From NCBI GenBank assembly GCA_003249095.1, contig QBMS01000004.1:42096-83000 (forward strand): a stretch of DNA of 40,905 bases. Direction: 5' to 3'. The position numbers and the translations under genes were made by a program. How positions within the stretch are numbered: position 1 is the stretch's first letter; the number at the start of each line of letters is the position of its first letter. The notes under the pieces were generated by a model. That model had not been told where the DNA came from, made no database searches, and worked only from the letters and a program-made list of their open reading frames with translations. Source of the DNA: Snowella sp. (GTDB lineage: Bacteria; Cyanobacteriota; Cyanobacteriia; Cyanobacteriales; Microcystaceae). Positions 34,174-40,905 of the stretch are shown piece by piece.

Positions 34174-36732
34174 CTAAAGCTCAGTGCGCGAATTTGCCCT
34201 AGAATTTCCTCCGAACGACCATAATAAATTAAATCCCACATTTACCTGATTATTAGCTTGGGGAATTAGACCTCCTATGCCATAGGTTCCTGCTCCATTC
34301 GTTGCGTAAAGATCGATTCCTGCATTCCATTCTGGATGAATATAACGGAGTGCTGTCGACCAAATTGTTTGACGATTGTTGCCCGTTAAGATCGGAGTGA
34401 CTTCTCCAATTAGTTGAACTCCAGTAAAAGGTTGGAAATTCAAACCAAATCCTGTCCCTAAAATATCATCACTACCAAAAAAAGCTACCTTGGGATTGAA
34501 CGTTATCGCAAACTGAGAAGATAGTTGATATAAAAACGCCAATTCTGTTGTAAATAAACCAACTGCCTCTTCACTTGTGCCTTCTTCAAAACCACCGATT
34601 AAAGATAAAGAAATGGGATCTCCGTAGGTTTGACTCAAAAATCTGAGTTTGACTACTCCCCCTAACTGAAATCTATCATTCAGAATTGTGTTGCTGTTAG
34701 AGAGTTGTTGGCCAACGATCTGAAGTTGGGCATCATCACTCATTCCATAGGAAAGTTGAAAACTACTGAGATCGCCACTTCCTCCTTGAATAGAAGCCAT
34801 ACCCGCAGGTAAAGTTTCAGCAGTGCTTAAATTGATGCCATTAAATAATAATTGTCTATCTCTTGCAGACAGATCGGGAGGAGTCCCCTGACGAAAACTA
34901 CTAGCATAATTCTGTCCAATATCTGGGGTATAACGAATATTTACCCCTGCGGCAACTTGACCGCCATTAGGTATAAAAGCAAGAACTTGGGTGGCAGGTG
35001 TTGCACCAAAAGCATTGGTGGCGTAAAAATCCACTCCCACCGTAGGACTTTGTAAAAAAGTTAAACCCGCCGCCCAAACGGGTTTAGTAAAAATTTCTCC
35101 TTGGCTATTAACGGCATTGCCTCCAGAACCAATGGGAAAATTAACATCAGCAAAAAGCATGAGCCTATCTAAAGGGCTATAGTTAAAACCTGTTCCGATA
35201 TTAAAGAAAGAACCGTAGAAATTCCCCCCATTATTAATTGTGTTAGGAAAGAAAATAGCTCCTGGTACCAAGTGCCACTGAAGACTAGAGGTAATATTAT
35301 AAGTAAAAGGGAATTGTAAGGTTCCTGCTAAAGTTGTAGTTGTTTGTTGTAAATTATTCGGGGTATATAAGCCGTAGCTCCCCGTAAATTTTGCGATTTC
35401 TAAAGAACCCGATATCGCCATACTGAAATCTTCTTCTTTGAGAAATTGATATTTAAACTTGGGAGCAAAACTCATTAAACCTAAATTGGGAATATTACCA
35501 TTAATTTGTTCGCCTAACTTATCATCAAATAGTACCCAATCTAAGCCTAATTGAAGTTCATCTGTTACACCACCTTGAATAGAAATATTATAGGTTTGTA
35601 AACCCGTTCCACCGCCATATTGGCCCTTGGAGAAAACATGAACGCCATAGGTCGTTAAGATAGAACCCTGGGGTAAAACATTAGCTGTTTCTAGGTTAAT
35701 TAATTGAGTGGGAGAGAGTTGTAAAGGGGTGAGGGGCGGCGGAGCGATAGAAGATATTTCGGGTGTTTTTTCTTCCTCATTAATGGGAAGTGAGAGATTC
35801 GTATTTTGAGGTTTGGATGTTTTGGAATCAATTTCAGGCGGGACAACATCCCCTGGTTTAGTCTGATTTTGAACTTCTTCGGTTTCTAAAGATGACGGAG
35901 TCCCTAGATTGGTCTTTTCAGCAATGATTTGAGGCTGATGATCCTCTGGCAATTTTTTTGATTGGATTGGATTGTTTTTAGAAAGAGAACTATTTTGATC
36001 ACTAGAACGGGGCGGCATTTCCTGACTAACGAGAGAATCAGGATTGGAAACGGTGTTACTCAGGGGGAGAGTCGCCTCTGTGGGAGTTGGCTCGCTGGTA
36101 GTTGATGAAATGTTTGAATTAACGGGTGAATCCAATTTACTGAGAAAGAAACCGCCCTGACGAGGAATTAATTGCCAATTTTTGTGGTCAGTCTTGATCG
36201 TAATTTCTACACTTGCCGTAGCCATATCTTCGGGATTTGAAGGAGCGATCGCATTAACCTGAACAAAACCAATGGAAGGTTCGGTTTGATTAGCGTTTTG
36301 AAATAATTTAAAACGGGGATCGAGTTGTACTCCTTGCAAAGTGATATAGGTTGTCCCTGGTTCTTTTTCAGAGTCAACGACAATAGTCGGATCATCCCCG
36401 ATTGAATAAATGATGATCCGATCACCTTTAACGTATAAAGACTGCAAAACACTCAAATTAGAGTTCGTTGGTTGGGATTCTGGTGTATCTTCGGATAAGA
36501 CTTCTTGAACAAGCTGAGATTTATCTAAATCCTCGGAAGTTGATAAATCATCCGAATTGTCCGTCGTTTCCATTGAGGAAGGCAACGGATTTGTCTTCAA
36601 CTCATTTTTTAGTTGATTGAGTCGATTCAAGGTGATTCTGAGTGATGATTTCATACCATCATAGTCAGCACGAGTCAGGCCGCTAACCATCAGCACAAAC
36701 AACAAACTTAAAATGGGGCCTTTAAAACGCAT
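34174..36732 (-). CDS. Predicted outer-membrane protein with two homologous barrel-like units
   Basis: An 852-residue protein. The start is set at the ATG at 36732 because GAGGAG lies eight bases upstream and the signal peptide MRFKGPILSLLFVLMVSG then begins at residue 1; an ATG ten codons earlier is less likely. After an acidic helical stretch, residues ~105-210 form a small beta domain (YITLQGVQLDPRF, ASVEITIKTDHKNWQLI) that may be AMIN-like. A Ser/Pro/Gln-rich linker (~215-340) leads to two beta-rich units, ~345-602 and ~635-840. They are homologous: ETANVLPQGS against STAETLPAGM at their starts, and VDFYATNAFGAT against IDLYATNGAGTY near their ends. Glycine and aromatic alternation fits a beta-barrel. 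It follows the SpoIID-domain gene on the same strand. I do not recognise a named family. Confidence 0.75.
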   Translation of the reverse strand: MRFKGPILSLLFVLMVSGLTRADYDGMKSSLRITLNRLNQLKNELKTNPLPSSMETTDNSDDLSTSEDLDKSQLVQEVLSEDTPESQPTNSNLSVLQSLYVKGDRIIIYSIGDDPTIVVDSEKEPGTTYITLQGVQLDPRFKLFQNANQTEPSIGFVQVNAIAPSNPEDMATASVEITIKTDHKNWQLIPRQGGFFLSKLDSPVNSNISSTTSEPTPTEATLPLSNTVSNPDSLVSQEMPPRSSDQNSSLSKNNPIQSKKLPEDHQPQIIAEKTNLGTPSSLETEEVQNQTKPGDVVPPEIDSKTSKPQNTNLSLPINEEEKTPEISSIAPPPLTPLQLSPTQLINLETANVLPQGSILTTYGVHVFSKGQYGGGTGLQTYNISIQGGVTDELQLGLDWVLFDDKLGEQINGNIPNLGLMSFAPKFKYQFLKEEDFSMAISGSLEIAKFTGSYGLYTPNNLQQTTTTLAGTLQFPFTYNITSSLQWHLVPGAIFFPNTINNGGNFYGSFFNIGTGFNYSPLDRLMLFADVNFPIGSGGNAVNSQGEIFTKPVWAAGLTFLQSPTVGVDFYATNAFGATPATQVLAFIPNGGQVAAGVNIRYTPDIGQNYASSFRQGTPPDLSARDRQLLFNGINLSTAETLPAGMASIQGGSGDLSSFQLSYGMSDDAQLQIVGQQLSNSNTILNDRFQLGGVVKLRFLSQTYGDPISLSLIGGFEEGTSEEAVGLFTTELAFLYQLSSQFAITFNPKVAFFGSDDILGTGFGLNFQPFTGVQLIGEVTPILTGNNRQTIWSTALRYIHPEWNAGIDLYATNGAGTYGIGGLIPQANNQVNVGFNLLWSFGGNSRANSRTEL

Positions 36733-36886
36733 CGTCTGCTCCTCACAAAAAAAATCCGTCAAAGTCTAACTTCTTCTCGTATTGTCGCTGATTTGCTAGA
36801 AGTGTCAATAGGATTTTTGAAAAAGTAATCTTGTTAGGCTCTGTAAAGAATTTTTGGAGATTGGCGATCTTTTTTATAAGATGAAG

Positions 36887-36974
36887 TTAGCTTTTTGTCA
36901 AAAAATTATTTTAAATTTATTTTCATATTTATCATCTTTTTTATATTGTTCAATTAGTTTTTTGTCAAAAAATC
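36887..36974. promoter_or_regulatory. Pair of palindromic operator-like sites upstream of the barrel-protein gene
   Basis: TTAGCTTTTTGTCAAAAAAT (36887-36906) and TTAGTTTTTTGTCAAAAAAT (36954-36973) differ at one of these 20 positions and are 67 bases apart. Each has a T-run, G-T-C, A-run dyad. They lie 155-240 bases upstream of the 36732 start, in the spacer after the SpoIID gene, consistent with a repressor or activator binding at two helical-phase-related sites. Confidence 0.45.
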
Positions 36975-37023
36975 CCAAGTTCACTTTAAATATTAGAAAT
37001 TGTATGAATCTTGTTTTTTTGAT

Positions 37024-38613
37024 TTATTGATTGCCCCGCCAAAATACGATTTGATTCCCCAAAAGTTGCATTTTAGCTCCTGGATAATAAAAGGAAAGAA
37101 TTTTTTCAGGCGACCAACCCAATTGGGCTAATTTATAGGAACCGTACTGACTCATCCCAACGCCGTGACCTAATCCACCCCCGATAAAGGCAAATCCTTT
37201 CAGATTTTTTTTGTCATCATAAAGCGGGTCGAGGTAAAAGAGGGTGCTACGAGGAGCGGAAAAAGCACTCCGAACTTCATTTTTGGCGAGTTCCAAAACG
37301 CCCTTGTCGGTTTCAACCCGTAGGAGCAAAATCCGACCAGAAGGCGATCGCTTGACGACCTGCATATTGAGAATCGTCTTAAAATTCGCCAAGGGATGTT
37401 TGCGGTTACTCAGATAAGTGCGAATATCTTTGTTCAATGCCTCTAAACTACTTTCGTACCGCCATCGAAAAACCCTGCGCCCTGACTCGTTAAACCCTTT
37501 ATTGAGGGCAATGAATTTACGAAAATCAGCTTCATTTTCGAGGGATTGTTGGGAAAGATTCCAGACATTTTCAGAAGAATCAATAATTGCCTTGAGATAG
37601 GGCCGTTCTTCTCCGTTCCAGACATCGGTAAATTTGGCGGTAATCCCTCCCGTTGTGGAGGAATAAAGCGCATCTACTAATTCATTTTGATAGGTTAAAA
37701 CTAACCCCTTGGTTTCGGCGATCGCGCGATCGGCTTGGGGGCTAGTGTCTTTCAGACCAAAGTACACCTGACAATGGGTATTAGCACATAGTTGATAATT
37801 ATCCGCTTCAAAACGACGTAAATTTCTCAGCGCGTAGGTTCGAGCAATAATTGTTTGGGCCTTGGCCGCATTTTCGGGAGCATTTCTACCAATTTCATGG
37901 GGAACAACTCCCCGCAAATAAACCTCCAAGGGAACATTATTAACGAGAGTATAGGTTCCATAGGCATTCGGTTGGAGCTTTAGGCTGCCCCCATACAATC
38001 GTTGGGATTTTTCGCTTGTGTCCGCAACTTGGATCAAATTTTTTTGCCCCGTAATTTCCAGGGAATTAGTCAGATATCTTTGCCCATTCACCATTAAAAC
38101 CGTTTGAGGTTTCGTACTCATCACCGAACTATCAAGACGGGGCAAATTGTAGCCCTTTGCTTTCAAACTTTCTAGTAACCAACGACGAACCACAGGACTA
38201 GCATAGATATCCCGTTTGGCCCAAACCTGCCAGCGTTCTGGCTGAGTGACTTCTACCTGAATTCCCAGAGCTTTCCATTGATTGGCACTATCTTCGGCGG
38301 TTTCAAAGGTTGAATGTTCACTCAAAACTAATCGCTCTTCGAGAACAGGGGCCGCCAATGTTTTTTTCGTAATACCGATCGCCGCCGTCTTCGCTTGTAA
38401 AGACTGGGGTTTACTATTATCATCCAGAAAACGAAAAGTCAGTGTATCGCCGCTCGGAGCATCAATACTGAGTTTATCTTTCTCTTCCTCTCCAAAGCGT
38501 TGTACTATCCCGACTTTTAGCTCAATATCGTTAGCCTTAACCGCAGAACTAACCCCACTAGCTAGAGAAAAACAAACGGCGGCAAGCGTTAAAAGGATAG
38601 GATTACACTGCAT
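37024..38613 (-). CDS. SpoIID/LytB-domain secreted peptidoglycan-active protein
   Basis: A 529-residue protein when started at the ATG at 38613, where a clean signal peptide begins (MQCNPILLTLAAVCFSLASG, cleavage near V-K-A); an upstream start at 38706 would place 31 polar residues before it. The SpoIID core starts at PLEVYLRGVVPHEIG, with the catalytic glutamate in H-E-I-G, then AKAQTIIARTYAL, the Cys pair in CANTHCQVYFG, STTGGITA, and the final signature GGGLGHGVGMSQYGSYKLAQ with FYYPGA. SpoIID-type enzymes are lytic transglycosylases that cut denuded glycan strands. In cyanobacteria such proteins are presumed to remodel septal peptidoglycan. The barrel-protein gene follows 291 bases downstream on the same strand. 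Confidence 0.9.
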   Translation of the reverse strand: MQCNPILLTLAAVCFSLASGVSSAVKANDIELKVGIVQRFGEEEKDKLSIDAPSGDTLTFRFLDDNSKPQSLQAKTAAIGITKKTLAAPVLEERLVLSEHSTFETAEDSANQWKALGIQVEVTQPERWQVWAKRDIYASPVVRRWLLESLKAKGYNLPRLDSSVMSTKPQTVLMVNGQRYLTNSLEITGQKNLIQVADTSEKSQRLYGGSLKLQPNAYGTYTLVNNVPLEVYLRGVVPHEIGRNAPENAAKAQTIIARTYALRNLRRFEADNYQLCANTHCQVYFGLKDTSPQADRAIAETKGLVLTYQNELVDALYSSTTGGITAKFTDVWNGEERPYLKAIIDSSENVWNLSQQSLENEADFRKFIALNKGFNESGRRVFRWRYESSLEALNKDIRTYLSNRKHPLANFKTILNMQVVKRSPSGRILLLRVETDKGVLELAKNEVRSAFSAPRSTLFYLDPLYDDKKNLKGFAFIGGGLGHGVGMSQYGSYKLAQLGWSPEKILSFYYPGAKMQLLGNQIVFWRGNQ

Positions 38614-38852
38614 AAAAAATAAAAATAAACTTAGGTGATGTTCGGTGAATACAGAGTTATTGTGCAAAAACTTTGTACCTGATCCAGAGACTTGGACAGA
38701 TACCATTCGAGTTTCCTAGAGAATGACATTTATCTTCAATGAATGATATCGCTGATTTGTCTAAATCTATTCTCTTTAGGAATGGCTCGTCTGTTTTGAT
38801 ACAATACCAAAGTTGCGAATAAACTATACAAGCTACCATTTTAGGACAAAAA

Positions 38853-39794
38853 ATGAAAATTCTGGTAACAGGCGGTACAGGTTTTTTAGGAACAACTCTC
38901 TGCGCCCAATTAGAAGCGGTAGGTCACGAAATCACTCGTATTAATTCTAAAAACTGCGATCTGACCCGACCAGACTCTCTTCATCAGTTTAATGCTCAAA
39001 CCTATGATCAAATTTATCATTTAGCGGCCTGGACACAAGCGGGAGATTTTTGTCTTTCCCATCCAGGGGAACAATGGATTATTAATCAACAGATGAATAC
39101 CCACATATTGACTTGGTGGCAACAGCATCAATCCCAAGCTAAATTTATCTGTATGGGAACCAGTTGCGCCTACGATCCCCTGGTTCCGCTCAAGGAAGAA
39201 AATTATTTATTAGGGGTTCCCATTGATAGCCTTTTTACCTACGCCATGACGAAACGGATGCTCTATGCGGGTCTTTTGGCGTTAAATAAACAGTATGGTT
39301 TGAAATATCTCTGTCTGGTTCCCTCGACGCTTTATGGGCCTGGGTATCATACCGACGGACGGCAAATGCACTTTATTTTTGATCTGATCCGTAAAATTAT
39401 TCGCGGCAAACTCTACGGGGAGCCAGTGATTCTCTGGGGAGACGGTTATCAATCGCGAGAATTGGTTTTTGTGGGAGATTTTGCCCAAATCGCGATCGCG
39501 TTAGCCCAATCCGTTGACAATGATTTAATTAATATTGGAGCGGGAGAAGAGTTTACTATTCGCCATTTTGCTGAATTGATTTGCAAAGAAGTTGGCTATG
39601 ATTTTGGGCAAATTCAGTTTGATACGTCTCGTTATGTGGGGGCGAAATCAAAATGTTTAGAAGTGGATAAACTAAAAACATTTTTACCCGATGTCCAGTT
39701 AACGGATTTACAAACGGGTCTTGCTAAAACGATCGCCTGGTTTTGGGAAGAACAGGAAAAATTGCTTCCTGCTATCATCACAAATAGCAAATAA
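38853..39794 (+). CDS. GDP-L-fucose synthase-like NAD(P)-dependent epimerase/reductase
   Basis: A 313-residue extended short-chain dehydrogenase. The Rossmann start MKILVTGGTGFLG binds NAD(P); IYHLAAWTQAG follows strand four. The active site has GTSCAYDP (Ser104, Cys105) and YAMTK (Tyr130, Lys134), the same S-C-x-Y and Y-x-x-x-K set as GDP-4-keto-6-deoxymannose epimerase/reductase (Fcl/WcaG). STLYGPGYH, GDGYQSRELVFVGD and NIGAGEEFTIRHFAEL are also family-typical. It would supply a deoxysugar nucleotide for surface polysaccharide, but no sugar-pathway neighbours are in the window, so the substrate is inferred. It is transcribed divergently from the SpoIID-domain gene. Confidence 0.82.
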   Translation: MKILVTGGTGFLGTTLCAQLEAVGHEITRINSKNCDLTRPDSLHQFNAQTYDQIYHLAAWTQAGDFCLSHPGEQWIINQQMNTHILTWWQQHQSQAKFICMGTSCAYDPLVPLKEENYLLGVPIDSLFTYAMTKRMLYAGLLALNKQYGLKYLCLVPSTLYGPGYHTDGRQMHFIFDLIRKIIRGKLYGEPVILWGDGYQSRELVFVGDFAQIAIALAQSVDNDLINIGAGEEFTIRHFAELICKEVGYDFGQIQFDTSRYVGAKSKCLEVDKLKTFLPDVQLTDLQTGLAKTIAWFWEEQEKLLPAIITNSK

Positions 39795-39911
39795 TAGACA
39801 CGGATATCGAAAATTTGAAATAATTCAGTCTATTTGGTCAGGGGCTAAGGGATTTGCTGATAATGAACAACAAGAAGTGCGATCGCGTAATTCTCGTCAA
39901 ATCTTAATTTT

Positions 39912-40316
39912 TTAATATTGAATTGATTCTAAAAATTTAGAAGCTGAGATAATTTGAGTTAGTCCTAAGTCTATGCTCTCCTCAAAATCTTTGTCTCCTG
40001 TAATGAAGTAATTGGCTTGAGAAGATAAACAAAGGGCTAGAAATTTAGCATCTTTTTGATCTCTGGGGAAGTTGACGGTTACATTAACTTCGACTAAGGT
40101 AGTGGCTAAATCAATGGTTTCAAACCATGCTCGTTTTTGGGTTTCAGATAATCTAAATTTTGGGCGATTCAAAACATTTTTATATTCATCAATGATTTCT
40201 GAGGAGACTAACCATTGATATTCGATCGAGCTAATAATATAAGCGATCGCAGTTTTAGCTTTAGCTGCTTTTAGAGCGGCAGAAATGAGGATATTGGTAT
40301 CAATGATGATTCTCAT
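39912..40316 (-). CDS. PIN-domain ribonuclease toxin (VapC-like, COG1569-type)
   Basis: A 134-residue PIN domain. The acidic active-site residues are visible: Asp6 in MRIIIDTNIL, Glu44 in SEIIDEYKNVL, Asp89 in RDQKDAKFLALC and Asp108/Asp110 in TGDKDFE. Such proteins are Mg-dependent RNases that cut tRNA or rRNA when freed from their antitoxin. Its ATG overlaps the stop of the upstream small gene by four bases (ATGA), the usual translational coupling of a toxin to its antitoxin. The length is normal for the putative-toxin PIN family in cyanobacteria, so the copy looks intact. Confidence 0.88.
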   Translation of the reverse strand: MRIIIDTNILISAALKAAKAKTAIAYIISSIEYQWLVSSEIIDEYKNVLNRPKFRLSETQKRAWFETIDLATTLVEVNVTVNFPRDQKDAKFLALCLSSQANYFITGDKDFEESIDLGLTQIISASKFLESIQY

Positions 40317-40582
40317 TCACCTCTCCGATAAGCATCAATTTCGGCTTGAATTTCTTCTTCTGTAATTTGATTTTCAATAAAGAGGTTTTGAGTTTCTTCG
40401 CAGAGTTGATTGAATTTTTCTGCTAATGCCATTCGTTCTTCTTGTTTGGTCGTTTGATTATCGTGGATCGGGGAGCGTTGTTGATATAAGTTATTGACAA
40501 ATTCCATAACGGTCTTAAGTTGTTCTTCTGAGAGTAGATTAATTTGATTAATTAAGTCATTTTTAAGATTGATGGTGTTCAT
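40313..40582 (-). CDS. Small antitoxin-like partner of the PIN protein
   Basis: An 89-residue acidic protein starting MNTINLKNDLINQINLLSEE; the ATG at 40582 is preferred over one 14 codons earlier because GAGG sits about seven bases upstream. The N-terminal half (LSEEQLKTVMEFVNNLYQQ) resembles DUF2281-like antitoxins, and the C-terminal tail (NQITEEEIQAEIDAYRRGE) is a charged helix of the sort that wraps a PIN toxin. The 4-base overlap with the toxin gene supports the assignment. No DNA-binding fold is recognisable by eye, so autoregulation is uncertain. Confidence 0.75.
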   Translation of the reverse strand: MNTINLKNDLINQINLLSEEQLKTVMEFVNNLYQQRSPIHDNQTTKQEERMALAEKFNQLCEETQNLFIENQITEEEIQAEIDAYRRGE

Positions 40583-40905
40583 ATTGAGCCTCAATAAAGG
40601 TGAATATTTATTTGAGCAAAGCAATTCTAAATGGTATTGCTAGGGCTTCTTGTTGTCCCAATCTTCCGCACTGATCATGACAAAATCGCCTCCGTCTTGA
40701 TTGATGATTTTGAGGAGAGAGTGTTGATTAGGCAATGGTTCAGCCTGATTAAAGGCAGAAAGGATTACTGGGCAAAGGATTAGAGAAACAAAGAAGCAAA
40801 TATAAGCTTGGAAGTAATGGTTATAACTTTACAGGGGTGTTAAGGGTAATGGCACTGGTTCAGTCTAATTATTAGAATGAAATCCTTACAAGACAAGGAC
40901 TTAAC
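40583..40905. other. Right edge of window, gene-poor
   Basis: Apart from the antitoxin remnant on the minus strand, nothing with a convincing frame is seen. The related strings GGCAATGGTTCAGCCTGATT (from 40731) and GGCACTGGTTCAGTCTAATT (from 40848) form a diverged direct repeat. Confidence 0.5.
40640..40780 (-). pseudogene. C-terminal remnant of a Phd/YefM-like antitoxin
   Basis: Read on the minus strand toward a TAG at 40640-40642 the DNA gives AFNQAEPLPNQHSLLKIINQ and DGGDFVMISAEDWDNKKP. The run D-G-G-D-x-V-x-I-S-A-E-D-W matches the conserved centre of Phd/YefM antitoxins, but there is no matching start region and the frame ends soon after that tryptophan. A short diverged copy of its 5' part (GAACCAGTGCCATT) lies about 117 bases further upstream (complement of 40850-40863), suggesting decay with duplication. 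It is not the antitoxin of the neighbouring PIN gene, which has its own partner. Confidence 0.45.

Noticed and set aside
36733..36762. Longer start of the barrel-protein gene at 36762
   Set aside because: The extra ten residues are polar, would precede the signal peptide, and overlap the GAGGAG site that fits the ATG at 36732.
39721..39915. 64-codon frame after the epimerase gene
   Set aside because: Its first part overlaps the epimerase in another frame, and the tail ends in an AT-rich spacer; no homologue recognised and no ribosome-binding site.

Overview
The window is chromosomal DNA from a cyanobacterium. Four things point there: the octamer GCGATCGC (HIP1) is scattered through almost every gene, the first gene is a CyanoP/PsbP-type thylakoid lumen protein, there is an SLH-OprB porin of the cyanobacterial kind, and there are several classes of short interspersed palindromes. 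The low-to-moderate GC content and the IS1-type transposase fit a unicellular Chroococcales-like organism (Microcystis/Cyanothece/Crocosphaera relatives), but the genus cannot be fixed from sequence reading alone.

Left part (1-13.7 kb) is mostly housekeeping: the psbP-like 3' end, maf, a small membrane protein, a large outer-membrane porin (minus strand), phoU (minus), a Xi-class glutathione transferase, ruvA, hup (HU) directly followed by cobD, a ten-repeat TPR protein, ispG and a two-module FUSC membrane protein. Spacers here carry short palindromes.

Middle part (13.7-34.1 kb) is accessory. A transposon graveyard (MITE-like inverted repeat, 5'-truncated IS1 transposase, C-terminal scrap of a second transposase) leads into a Tc (ABC) toxin locus on the plus strand: a fused TcB-TcC protein of 2548 residues, then a small GxxExxY nuclease-like gene embedded in GGATT-rich repeats including a 120-bp tandem duplication, then a TcA component split into two polypeptides (2105 and 1415 residues). 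By analogy with insect-pathogen Tc toxins, the two TcA chains would form the receptor-binding pore and the TcB-TcC cocoon would hold and inject the C-terminal tip. The tip has no family I recognise but contains a D...QxK arrangement reminiscent of PD-(D/E)XK nucleases. TcA carries peptidoglycan-binding-like modules, a carboxypeptidase-regulatory-like domain and a six-repeat lectin-like propeller, which may set target specificity.

Right part (34.1-40.9 kb) has, on the minus strand, an outer-membrane protein with two homologous barrel-like units and a SpoIID/LytB-domain secreted protein; then a plus-strand GDP-fucose-synthase-like epimerase; and finally a minus-strand toxin-antitoxin pair (PIN toxin with a small upstream partner) and the decayed end of a Phd/YefM-like antitoxin. 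No tRNA, rRNA or CRISPR array was seen.
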